Positions 55,901-64,000 of a DNA stretch of 64,000 bases are shown here, one piece after another. Under the pieces are notes generated by a model. That model was not told the origin of the DNA and made no database searches. It worked only from the letters and a program-made list of their open reading frames with translations. Origin of the DNA: Bacteroidales bacterium (GTDB lineage: Bacteria > Bacteroidota > Bacteroidia > Bacteroidales > Lentimicrobiaceae); assembly GCA_016709025.1 (NCBI GenBank), contig JADJEQ010000005.1:1-64000 (forward strand), read 5' to 3'. The first letter of the stretch is position 1. The number at the start of each line of letters is the position of its first letter. A program made the translations under genes and the position numbers.

Positions 55901-58347
55901 GGTGCGCCGATCTGAATATCGTCGCCCACGCAAATCGCCCCATCGGACCCTGTTTCGGCAGCCGGCAATGGATTGACTGTGACGGATAAGGTGCTTGCCG
56001 GGCCGTTTCCACAGGCATTTTGCGGTGTCACCAGAACAGAGCCGGAATTTACGCCTGTGGTTGTCTGTATAGAATTTGTTCCTTGCCCTGAATTGATCGT
56101 CCAGCCGGCAGGAACAGACCATTGATAGGTAACTCCGGCTACCGGGGTCACACTGTAGTTTTGCGTAGTTCCTTCACAGAACAAAACAGATCCTGTTATT
56201 ATTCCGGCAGAAGATGGTAACAGGAATACATTCACAGGCATGCTTGTTGAAGGACCGTTACCGCAACCATTTGATGGAACAACGATGATGTTACCTGAAA
56301 TACTTCCGACCGTAACCGTAACTGCATTGGTACCTTGTCCGGCGGTAATCGTCCAGTCGGCCGGAGCAGACCATGTATAAGCTATACCGTTGACATTGGT
56401 CACACTGTAGCTCTGTGAACTTGTCTGGCATGGGTTGTTGTTCCCGTTGATGGCTGAAGTTGCCGGAGGAGTCGCAACATCAACCACTATATTTCTTGTT
56501 TGGATAGTGCCTGTTCCACAATCATTTGAAGGGGTTACGGTGATGGTACCAGTTGTATTGCCAGTTGTTACTGTGATGGTATTCGTTCCCTGCCCACCGG
56601 TAACCGACCAGCCTGCCGGTACTGCCCAGGTGTAAACTACAAAAGGAACTGAAAGTACGCTGTATGACTGTGTCGATCCCTGGCATACGGGACTACTTCC
56701 TGTGATGGATGAAGGTTGGGCCGGAACACTGGCCTGTGGGGTAACAGCCAGATTCCTGGGAGAACTTCCTCCGCAGGCATTGCCGGCTGTTACAGAAACA
56801 TTACCGGCACTGGCCCCGACGGTTGCGGTAATGGAATTTGTACCCTGACCTGCAGTAATCGACCACCCGGCCGGAACAGACCATGTATAGATAAGTCCTG
56901 CAATGTTTGCAACAGAATAAGTCTTGACCGAACCAATGCATGGGGCAGGCTCTCCGGTTATCGGGCCCGGTTGTACCGGACTGCCGGAAATTACGGTGAT
57001 ATCCATAGTTTGTGCAGACCCGTTGCCGCAGGCATTCGATGGTGTAATGGATAACGTAAATGTACCTGGTGTATTTCCAAACAGGATGCTTACCACATTC
57101 GTTCCCTGACCTGACTGAACAACAGCGCCCGGGAATGCCCATGTATAAGTAACACCGGCCGGAGCAGGCGGATTGACGGTGAAATTGTGCACACTGTTTC
57201 GGCAAACTGAGGAAGTTAACGGTAAAATTGGTCCGGTTTGTACAGGCAGTGTTTGCACTGTAACAGGTAGTGTACGTTCAGCGCCGTTTCCGCAGGTATT
57301 TGAAGGAGTTACTGTAATAGTTCCGGAAGTAGCACCAACGGTCACGGTAATGTTGTTGGTGGTTCCACCGCCTGTTTGTGTCCACCCGGCCGGGAATGTC
57401 CAGGTGTACGTTACCCCGGGTTCATTGGTAACACTGTAAGTTTGAGTAGATCCCTGACAAGGGTTATTGGACCCGGTTATTGCTGATGGTTGTGCCGGAA
57501 CGGTTGTGGTTGTTACTGCCAGTGTGCGTACTGTACCATTTCCACATGAGTTGGAAGGGGTAACGGTGATATTTCCTGCTGCAGCACCAATGGTTACAGA
57601 CACCGAATTGGTTGTTCCTCCACCGGTTTGAGTCCAGCCTGCCGGGAAAGCCCAGTTGTAGGTAACCCCGGCAACATTGGTTACACTGTAGGGCTGGGAG
57701 GAGCCCACACATGGGGTGGTATTCCCTGAAATGGCAGATGGTTGTTCCGGAACTGAGGAAGTTATAACTGCCAGTGTTCTTGCTGGTCCGGGTCCGCAGG
57801 CATTGGAAGGAGTAACAGTCGCATCGCCTGTTGCTGACCCGACTGTTACAGTCACTAGATTTGTACCCTGCCCTGCGGTAATGGTCCAATCGGCCGGGAA
57901 AGACCAGGTATAGGTTGTGCCGGCTGTATTGGTTACACTATAGTTATATGATATTCCGGGGCAGGGACTTGCATTACCGGTTATGATACTGGGCTGGGCC
58001 GGAACAGAACTGATGATGGTTATGGCTGGAGAAGTATAAACATGTTTCCCAGGTCCGCAGGAGCCGGTGTTGTTTCCAAACCAGCAATCTCCTTCATTTA
58101 CTACATCAAAAGTCAGGTTATTTACCCCATTTGCGAGTGGAGTAGTATATCCTGTCCCCGGATTATTTGAAGCAGTGATAGTCAGGTTATAGGTTGCAGT
58201 AGCGCCAGGAGCCAGGTTACCGGCATTTGTCCGAACATGATAGTCTGCCCAGTTAGCGCCATTTGTATTCCATTTCAATCCTATATTCACATCAGGCGCG
58301 GCATCTGTCCAGGTAGCCTGGCCGATATTCTGAACAACAACGCTCAC
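52801..58347 (-). CDS. Giant PKD-repeat adhesin, main part
   Basis: The 1,848-residue fragment starts with a CARDB-like module (VVQNIGQATWTDAAPDVNIG). About nine PKD-like modules of roughly 85 residues follow (VPAQPSAITGSNNPCQGSTQ; GVTYTWTFPAGWTQTGGGTT). Four modules of a second type come next (SICSGSSTNISLSSTIGTTF), then a lectin-like jellyroll (ISDDFNATNNNWTVTGTPAN to YWAIDNLTLTG) and a further sandwich domain (about 1640-1800). The N-terminal Met is internal to the real gene. The end runs out of frame after NITG at about 52884. It is part of one protein of roughly 3,150 residues, probably a secreted surface adhesin. Confidence 0.8.
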   Translation of the reverse strand: MSVVVQNIGQATWTDAAPDVNIGLKWNTNGANWADYHVRTNAGNLAPGATATYNLTITASNNPGTGYTTPLANGVNNLTFDVVNEGDCWFGNNTGSCGPGKHVYTSPAITIISSVPAQPSIITGNASPCPGISYNYSVTNTAGTTYTWSFPADWTITAGQGTNLVTVTVGSATGDATVTPSNACGPGPARTLAVITSSVPEQPSAISGNTTPCVGSSQPYSVTNVAGVTYNWAFPAGWTQTGGGTTNSVSVTIGAAAGNITVTPSNSCGNGTVRTLAVTTTTVPAQPSAITGSNNPCQGSTQTYSVTNEPGVTYTWTFPAGWTQTGGGTTNNITVTVGATSGTITVTPSNTCGNGAERTLPVTVQTLPVQTGPILPLTSSVCRNSVHNFTVNPPAPAGVTYTWAFPGAVVQSGQGTNVVSILFGNTPGTFTLSITPSNACGNGSAQTMDITVISGSPVQPGPITGEPAPCIGSVKTYSVANIAGLIYTWSVPAGWSITAGQGTNSITATVGASAGNVSVTAGNACGGSSPRNLAVTPQASVPAQPSSITGSSPVCQGSTQSYSVLSVPFVVYTWAVPAGWSVTGGQGTNTITVTTGNTTGTITVTPSNDCGTGTIQTRNIVVDVATPPATSAINGNNNPCQTSSQSYSVTNVNGIAYTWSAPADWTITAGQGTNAVTVTVGSISGNIIVVPSNGCGNGPSTSMPVNVFLLPSSAGIITGSVLFCEGTTQNYSVTPVAGVTYQWSVPAGWTINSGQGTNSIQTTTGVNSGSVLVTPQNACGNGPASTLSVTVNPLPAAETGSDGAICVGDDIQIGAPAVPGNTYLWTADPTGEIFNTNISNPVVRPDYTTTYTLTETNTSTGCSNSNSVTILANQVILLSVVPADQTICTGGNAHIVISSNISGTTFTYEAELFSGSGTTGFSNGSGPLIDQTITNVSGLPSVVHYAITATADQCVNDNLRASVTINPAPIINNQAPAAICSDAASGLILGTSTNGVTIASYSILSINSNGLTASAGSPVTGTGFAANVIANDAWTNTTLNPVSVIYTVQGISPLNCPGNTFTVTLTINPEPVITNASAISICSGSSTNISLSSTIGTTFTWTTGTITGGITGASAGSGSTINQTLTNPSNNTPGTVAYIITPTSTTGGCRGENFTITVTVNPGPAVTNSPDLRICSGSNTNLTLTASTPSSFVWTVSAISGGITGATGGSGPAINQVLSNPSNATSGTVQYRVIATSTTGGCVSPAFFITVNVDPIPSVNAWAIPDEVCPGVGFDLFSNSSLVLEPVELISDDFNATNNNWTVTGTPANAPWTLRPDGYELNSNNIFHSNDNSQFYLTRSNNLGEVNTYLRSVAVSTSGFTSLSLDFYHCYRQRNNGNYSVAYVQVSTDGTNWDNIKTYTSNVGSSDGFEHEILDLSLDSYLDKPALYIRFYYSANNSFYWAIDNLTLTGASENDIPIISWSTNTSGWTSSVPNPTGVYQTGTSFYTVSYTNPNSLCSASATTTVVTKPLPNATITADYCSVDGYIELTATGGGTYLWSTGETTPVILVNTAGQYNVVVTGINGCVATAFSDVSHELVIDGSFTNFNPSSPTFFTEYTQNQSYFYGTAPWDWNIARGLHPEGRYSVNTNAYYEHPGILNGYHPYFHGRDHTNNNSGSRNFMMINGSTDAIGNPPHLRIIWQQTVPIAEDKDYYFSAWGMNLNPDSPARLQFQIETAQNGIQNVGTIAELNTAPKPDAENEVGISNWVRFYSNPVWTSPMGATSALIRIVNLNVDYGGNDFGLDDISFGTLDPIPFTFSPSAQSGANLVCEGGTLELTANITGVWHHLQCTGPGLTDLLQIWKIPRYPM

Positions 58348-59144
58348 TATGCGGGTTTCACCGGAACACCAATAATGCAGACCCGAAATCCATGGAAATG
58401 AAATTGTGCAAGATAACGGGTCCCAGGATACAATAACTCGTCCGGCTGCTCCGTTTCCTCCGGCGCGGTCTGTAACGCTGTTTGCTTTACCACCTGAACC
58501 GCCACCGCCGTAACTTGATCCGGCAGCACCTGAGTACTATTGCCAACGCCATTGCGCCATTTCCTCCATAAAGGGTAGTTCCGGTGCCACGGGTACCTGA
58601 AGATGCATCTCCACCGACGCCTGTTGTCCCTGCTCCGCCACCCCCGCCCTCCAGGTGTTGCTGAAATGTAATTACCATTTGATCCCTTTCTCCTTTGAAT
58701 AGGAGTAATCATGATTGAAGTAGCTTTGAACCCGCGCCTCCATTGCCGTTTGTGGAATTTGAAGTAGCGGCGTACCCCCCTACCACCTTCCGCATAAACT
58801 GTGACTGCGGTTCCAAACCAGCTGGGATTTCCTTTGTTTGCACGGCCGAGAATTGCGGTTCGTTTCTGTACCACCACTGTTACAGTGTAAGTCCGTTAGA
58901 GGTGTTACTGAGATACTTCTTTGAATGAACCGCCTGCACCTCCCTCCAGCGGCAGGATTTCCTGTCGCTCCGCCTCCGGCGCCTCCACCCCAGCATTCAA
59001 CAGTAATACTGGTAACACCGGCTGGTACATTAAATGTTCCGCTTAAATTAAAAGCCTGACTGGTTTGTGAAAAGCCGGAACAAATTAGTGATTATGAGAA
59101 AATCAGAAATGGCATAACTGCAATGCCTTTTTAAGCGATATCAT
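58347..59144 (-). pseudogene. Frame-damaged N-terminus of the giant adhesin
   Basis: Pieces in all three minus-strand frames read like one glycine-rich N-terminal region. The probable start is ATG 59144 (MISLKKALQ). Further pieces are a signal-peptide core, QTSQAFNLSGTFNVPAGVTS, ITVECWGGGAGGGATGNPAA, GAGGSFKEVS, YTVTVVVQ, NPSWFGTAVTVYAEGG, GGGAGTTGVGGDASSGTRG and GGNGAAGRVIVSW, which runs into the next ORF. At least eight frame changes fall in 800 bases, much denser than elsewhere. A Gly-rich surface domain of this kind is common in Bacteroidota. Low sequence quality is the likelier cause. Confidence 0.6.
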
Positions 59145-59328
59145 TGTAATGAACAAAGCTGGAATGCTTGCCACCAGAGCAAAGCAAAAGGTGTAACATT
59201 TCTTTACAGAGTGTTTCACCTATGGCTGATAATCTCAGCGGCCCTCTTTGGGCTATTTTATCCATGCCAGCTTCTTTCAATGGTCAGTTCAATTGCCGGC
59301 TGCTATTTCTGGTCGTTTCCCGGGGCTT

Positions 59329-59865
59329 TTAATTCAGGCTCCGTTTGGCCGGCCTTATTCCATTGGCATACTTCAATAAAGAGGTTTCAGTCGGGTAACC
59401 AGGCATAACCGGCACTTCTCCCAAAGCGCAGGTTGCAACTTGATTCACTGGCCCTTTTTCAAAATTCAGCATGATTTCTGGCGTAATAGTACAGTCAATG
59501 TTGTTGATATTTTTATGTGTTCTGCAGCAAGTCGTTAAGGCCCCGCTGTTTGTATAATATTTAATTGTATTGGCTTTTAAAGCATATTGATAGCTGGTAA
59601 ATCCAACCGTGTATGTTAACCGGGAATTTACATGCTCAGCTGAAATGCAGGAAATACGGCGACTCGGGGCTTCATACCCGGACGCCATATTAAAATAAGT
59701 TGATGTGTTGTTCCATGATGACAGAATTGCCACCGAAAACAGATCTGATGAATTGCCCGTAGAATTACTACATGGCAATGTGTGACGGTTCGTTACCGTC
59801 TTTCCGGAAAAACTGTTCGTTTTCCGCTGTTTGTATGTGTTTGTTGCCTCCAAAATATTCCGCAT
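59329..59865 (-). CDS. Doubtful hypothetical ORF
   Basis: A 178-residue frame with no recognisable motif, an odd composition (many Cys, Thr, Asn) and no signal peptide. It sits upstream of the damaged adhesin N-terminus and may be random. It is recorded so the stretch is not left blank. Confidence 0.2.
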   Translation of the reverse strand: MRNILEATNTYKQRKTNSFSGKTVTNRHTLPCSNSTGNSSDLFSVAILSSWNNTSTYFNMASGYEAPSRRISCISAEHVNSRLTYTVGFTSYQYALKANTIKYYTNSGALTTCCRTHKNINNIDCTITPEIMLNFEKGPVNQVATCALGEVPVMPGYPTETSLLKYANGIRPAKRSLN

Positions 59866-60905
59866 CAGCGGGTTTGTTCACTTGTTTAACTGCCTCTTGT
59901 AAAGCAGTCTAAGTTACATTGTCCCGTAGTCCGAATATCTCACTTCAATGATGTCAAAGCTGCTTTTTTGGTTTTACGCTCTCCCAAACGCTGATTGCTC
60001 AGATTCCCAAAACTGCAGATTCTATAAACTACGGTTTTGTTTATCGTAATTTCTGTTAAATGTAATACCTGAATATCGAAAAATCAATCGTAGAAATACG
60101 TATTTTTCATGGTTAGCAGGTTAAATTTCAAGTACATATAAACCGGAAACAAAATAAATATATGACTATAAGTCAAATACTATTTTACCAGTTGTAAAAA
60201 ATATTTACGTTTAATATTTATAACGGAATTGATGTCAAAAGTTAAACAAACTGATAACAAATTATAAATCAGTATAATAGCTGTAATTGTTTTCACACTT
60301 ATGAATGAATTATTGATCTGGCTATAGAGTAAGGCTGGATTTGGAATATTATGCTTGTCTCTAATGTAAATAATCTTGCGTAGAAAATTTCGTTCAATGT
60401 CAACATGTATTTGATTTTTTTTATTTTGATATTACCGGTGTTTATTAATGAAATTTTAGGTTATTTTAATGTTATTGTTACCTGTGGATGGTAATCTGAC
60501 CCCCTTGTCATAATTCCTGGACGAAATCAGGTTGTTCTATAATTCTACAGTTTTGATAGTTCTTTTTGCCGGAATATTCGTCAGAATTGCCATTTATTGC
60601 TGTCTGACATCCGTATTAATACCTATTTTGAGGGTACACGGGAATAATTTGATCTTTTATGTTGTAATTTCACCTCCGATTTGAGGGAAAGTATAAATCG
60701 CTGAATTAATTAACGTGGATATTTAGTACTGATTTTATCTGTTTATCATCCTGAGGTCAACCCCTGATTTATTATTAGTTTTTAAGTAAGCTACCAGAAT
60801 GAATTTTGATTTCTCAGACCGGATCAGGCAACCCCGGTTATCAAATGAGATTTTGCCGGGGATTCTAAAATTAGGAATATATATTTTAAAAGGAATGAGG
60901 ATTTA
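59866..60905. other. AT-rich intergenic region, no gene seen
   Basis: No frame of note is present on either strand. The region is AT-rich, without the heptamer arrays of the rest of the window. It separates the minus-strand surface-protein cluster from plus-strand genes. Confidence 0.5.
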
Positions 60906-61229
60906 ATGGAAAAGAAATTTTACAATAAGCAAATCAGAGATAATATGTATATAAATATTATCAACTCCGGAAGGATGTTTGTTATCAGGGAAGAAGGGCT
61001 CGAATCTTACCTGTCCTACCGCATTCGCGGGCAGGAAATGGATCTGTTTAACGCTTTCGTTCCTGAGGTCCACAGGGGAAGAGGTTATGCCGCCCAGCTG
61101 ATCCTGCACAGTATCCACTTTGCAGTTTTACATGGTCTGAGAATCAGGGCAAATTGTCCTGCAGCGGAAGCCTATATTAAAAGAAACCCTGAATGGAATT
61201 ATATTCTTTCCGAATGTGTTAATGTCTGA
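60906..61229 (+). CDS. Small GNAT-like N-acetyltransferase
   Basis: The 107 residues match the short YjdJ-type GNAT family. Acetyl-CoA motif VPEVHRGRGYAAQLI holds the R-x-x-G-x-G/A pattern, followed by a helix and CPAAEAYIKRNPEW. The substrate is unknown. ATG 60906 fits the typical start. It lies alone, about 415 bases before the histidine kinase. Confidence 0.85.
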   Translation: MEKKFYNKQIRDNMYINIINSGRMFVIREEGLESYLSYRIRGQEMDLFNAFVPEVHRGRGYAAQLILHSIHFAVLHGLRIRANCPAAEAYIKRNPEWNYILSECVNV

Positions 61230-61643
61230 TACATATTTATTTACTTCCTGTTAGAATGTTCGGGTCTGAAAGTTGAGTTTCATCAGCCCGCTGATCATAC
61301 CCTTGGATTTTACAACCCGGCTTCTACAAAAGAACAGGTGTAACTCCCTAGGTCAGCTTACATCCGCCATCCATGCTGTTTCCTCTCTATTTGCTGCTTT
61401 ACTGTTTTATTAATGGAGATTGCTGTGTTTAAAAGTGTTTAAGAAATCAAATGATTTTATAAATTTATAAGTTCATACGGGCTCATCCATATCTTATGTA
61501 ATTTAATGAACGACAATGGCTTATACCTTGTTGCCGGGGTTGAAACTACTTGTGAGGGTTGGTAAATCCTGCGAACTAAAACTCAATCCGGTTGTTAATT
61601 TACGTATTGAAAGACTGACTTCTTCTTTTTCCACGAATCTATT
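61230..61643. other. Intergenic region, no gene seen
   Basis: AT-rich, no coding frame, no clear repeat array. TATACCTTG near 61523 resembles a -7 element but lacks one T. Confidence 0.4.
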
Positions 61644-64000
61644 ATGCTAAGATTTTACGCAACAATAAGGAACTGGGGACTTCACTTTAAAGTGGTTATC
61701 CTCCTTGTTATTGCTGTTGTTTCAGTTGCCCTGGCAGGTTATGTAGTCCGTGAGAATACAAAAGTAGTGAAGGAGACATTTTCGATACTTTCCGGTAGCG
61801 ACCCTGAAACCCTTTTGTTGCGTGATTTACTTGCCGACCTGACGGAAGCGGAAAATAATTTCAGGATTTATTCGATAACCAACGATCAGAATTATCTTGA
61901 TAAATACAATAACCGTATAGAAAAGGTTGCTGTTAACCTTGATTTTTTGAAGCAGAATGCACTTGATAACCAGGCAAAGCTATCGCGTTTTGACTCGGTT
62001 TCGTTACTCCTTGCCAGGAGGCAGAGTATGATTGATGCCTATCTGATATACAAAACCAGGCGGGAAAGGTTTGATTTTGCCGAAAAAACGATCAGTCAGA
62101 TCAAATCGGGTCACCTGGATACCATTCCCAACCGCCTCCTTACCTCAACAAGGGTAGTTACGGTTTTTGATACCATAAAACCGGGGCAGGCAGCCAAACC
62201 AAAGAAAAGCAATGAAGAGCAGGGGATATTCAGGAAACTTAAGAAGGCATTCTCAAAAAGCCAACCGGAAGAGGTAACCCACCCGGGCAATGAAGGGCCT
62301 GTTGTTTTATCTACAACCCGCGTAATTACCGATACATCACTGATCAGGCCAACCGATTCAGTCATCCTGAGAAATGTAAGGAATGTGCTATCAAATGTGC
62401 GTAAACTGGATATGGCTTCCTATGAGGGCCTTAAAACCCTTGAGTTGAACATGCTTCATAACAGTTCCCTGATCATTGGCCAGGTATTAAGTATTTTCAG
62501 GCAACTTGAAACAACACAAACCCTGTTGGCTGAGCGACGTGCCAAAGAGGCTATTTTCAAAGCCGACCGGTCTATCATATCTATTGTTGTCATTGGTTCT
62601 GTATCCCTGATACTTATTCTTTTATTTGTGGTGCTGATTATGGGGAGTATCCGACGTGCAAACCGGTTAAAGAGGGATCTGATCAAATCAAATCTGAAAT
62701 CATCTGATCTTGCGAAGGTTAAAGAGGAATTTCTGGCCAATATGAGTCATGAAATCCGTACGCCTTTGAATGCCATTATCGGGTTTTCAGATCAATTGAT
62801 CAATACACCGCTCAACCTGATGCAAACAGAATATCTTGGAGCAGTCAGGCGATCATCGAGGCACCTGCTCGAAACGGTTAATGATATACTTGACCTGTCA
62901 AGGCTGGGGGCAGGAAAATTACAGCTGGAAAAGATTCCTTTTCGTTTGCATGATATTCTTGAAGATGTAATCGTCCCCTTCAGGTTATCCGCATCTGAAA
63001 AAGGTATTGAATTTGAATCGGCATGCAGCATCGGCCGGGATATAGTTATTGAAGGCGACCCCCTCAGATTGAGACAGATATTGTATAATCTGCTGAGCAA
63101 TGCTTTGAAGTTCACAGAAAAAGGCATGGTAAGTATCAACTGCAGTCTTGAATGTTATGATGACAGTTGTGATGCAATAATAGTTGTAAGGGATACTGGA
63201 ATTGGCATTCCTGCCGATAAACTGAACGATATTTTTGAAGATTTCAGGCAGGCGGAGTCGTCGCAGGCGCGAAGATTTGGCGGATCCGGACTTGGTCTGG
63301 CCATCAGCCGGAGACTGGCACGCATTCAGCTGGGAGATATTACAGTGGAAAGTAATCCGGGCGAAGGCTCAGTTTTTACAGTAAAGATACCATACCCTGT
63401 TTCCGATAAGGAACCTGTTGCGCAAGACATTATCCCGAATTTAGCAGATTTCAGTTTTGAAGGAAGGAATTTACTTCTTGTTGACGACGATGTGTTCAAT
63501 ATTCTGCTGGCCCGCATTATAGCTGAAAATGCAGGAATGATTGTGGATGTAGCTTCTAATGGCCGTCAGGCAATGGAGATTCTGAAAGATGGGGTGTACG
63601 ATGTGATTATGACAGATGTTCAGATGCCCGAAATCAGTGGCATAGAGCTGGTTAAATATATTCGTTCAAATCCGGATCCAAGGGTGTCGCTCGTGCCGGT
63701 TATCGCATTTACCGCAGCCAAAATCGACCGTTATGACCTGGATTATATGGAAGCCGGATTTAATGAAGTGCTGCAAAAACCCTTCAGGGAAACAGAATTC
63801 CTGGCACGCATCGGAGCTTATCTCGCAAATTCAATACATCTGCCCGAACCCGGAAATGCTGCTAAAGTAATGCCTGAAAGGCTATATGATCTTAAACAGG
63901 CTGAAAAATTCACTTCGGGTAATTCAACGCAACTCTCAAGCATCATCAGGTCTTTTATTCACACATCACACGCTTCAGTGCAGGAATTGTGTAATATGTG
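61644..64000 (+). CDS. Hybrid histidine kinase / response regulator, cut by the window end
   Basis: The gene starts at ATG 61644 and runs off the window without a stop, so at least 785 residues are encoded. TM1 (about 14-34) and TM2 (about 310-334) enclose a 275-residue extracytoplasmic sensor with no recognised family. The cytoplasmic part is HisKA (MSHEIRTPLNAI, His369), HATPase (N486; DTGIGIP at 517; FGGSGLGLA at 545) and a receiver domain (LLVDDD; phosphoacceptor Asp658 in MTDVQMPEISG). The last visible residues (FIHTSHASVQEL) may begin an Hpt domain. It probably detects an envelope signal and passes phosphate along an internal relay. Confidence 0.92.
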   Translation, partial: MLRFYATIRNWGLHFKVVILLVIAVVSVALAGYVVRENTKVVKETFSILSGSDPETLLLRDLLADLTEAENNFRIYSITNDQNYLDKYNNRIEKVAVNLDFLKQNALDNQAKLSRFDSVSLLLARRQSMIDAYLIYKTRRERFDFAEKTISQIKSGHLDTIPNRLLTSTRVVTVFDTIKPGQAAKPKKSNEEQGIFRKLKKAFSKSQPEEVTHPGNEGPVVLSTTRVITDTSLIRPTDSVILRNVRNVLSNVRKLDMASYEGLKTLELNMLHNSSLIIGQVLSIFRQLETTQTLLAERRAKEAIFKADRSIISIVVIGSVSLILILLFVVLIMGSIRRANRLKRDLIKSNLKSSDLAKVKEEFLANMSHEIRTPLNAIIGFSDQLINTPLNLMQTEYLGAVRRSSRHLLETVNDILDLSRLGAGKLQLEKIPFRLHDILEDVIVPFRLSASEKGIEFESACSIGRDIVIEGDPLRLRQILYNLLSNALKFTEKGMVSINCSLECYDDSCDAIIVVRDTGIGIPADKLNDIFEDFRQAESSQARRFGGSGLGLAISRRLARIQLGDITVESNPGEGSVFTVKIPYPVSDKEPVAQDIIPNLADFSFEGRNLLLVDDDVFNILLARIIAENAGMIVDVASNGRQAMEILKDGVYDVIMTDVQMPEISGIELVKYIRSNPDPRVSLVPVIAFTAAKIDRYDLDYMEAGFNEVLQKPFRETEFLARIGAYLANSIHLPEPGNAAKVMPERLYDLKQAEKFTSGNSTQLSSIIRSFIHTSHASVQELCNM

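Noticed and set aside
1..64000. tRNA, rRNA or riboswitch
   Set aside because: None seen by eye on either strand; no T-loop plus CCA stem or known riboswitch core was found.

Overview
The window reads as a chromosomal segment of a Bacteroidota bacterium, probably from the Bacteroidales/Marinilabiliales side. The reasons are: giant secreted repeat proteins with SprB-like modules and a gliding-type (CHU_C) C-terminus, a type IX secretion (T9SS) sorting tail on a secreted nuclease-fold protein, several TTG-N20-TAnnTTTG promoters, and the lack of convincing Shine-Dalgarno sites. I saw no rRNA, tRNA or CRISPR array.

Layout. 1-7.4 kb: repeat-rich DNA, then a beta-helix/repeat surface protein on the minus strand whose frame is broken twice. 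8.0-12.1 kb: an M20 amidohydrolase, a glycosyltransferase and a secreted endonuclease/phosphatase-fold protein. 13.0-16.8 kb: gatE and gatD, the two subunits of the archaeal-type Glu-tRNA(Gln) amidotransferase, which is unexpected in a bacterium. 17.7-18.6 kb: an AbiEii-type toxin/antitoxin pair. 19.1-22.4 kb: a membrane protein and a flotillin-NfeD operon. 22.7-32.1 kb: a small thioredoxin-fold protein with a membrane partner, then an envelope block (OstA/LptA-like protein, DUF389 protein, MCE/MlaD protein, amidase, LptD). 32.4-35.8 kb: a CLC channel, a PAP2 phosphatase and exonuclease III. 36.6-37.8 kb: a serpin lipoprotein. 38.2-59.1 kb: about 21 kb of minus-strand genes for very large secreted adhesin-like proteins and small partners. 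60.9 kb to the end: a small GNAT protein and the 5' part of a hybrid histidine kinase.

Much of the window serves the cell surface: LPS export (OstA-like protein, LptD), lipid transport (MCE protein), peptidoglycan cleavage, T9SS cargo and a surface protease inhibitor. The translation gene pair gatDE and the toxin/antitoxin pair stand apart.

Two wider signals stand out. Intergenic DNA is packed with tandem repeats, mostly of 7 bp (some 6 or 8 bp) and of many unrelated sequences. Six arrays begin within about 0-6 bases of a stop codon. There is also a short inverted-repeat element (two copies and fragments) and several hairpin families. Second, the sequence has clear quality problems: homopolymer runs of 20-27 bases, a G-corrupted duplicate block, and single-base indels in homopolymers that break two giant genes. 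Broken frames here should be treated as probable sequence errors first and pseudogenes second.
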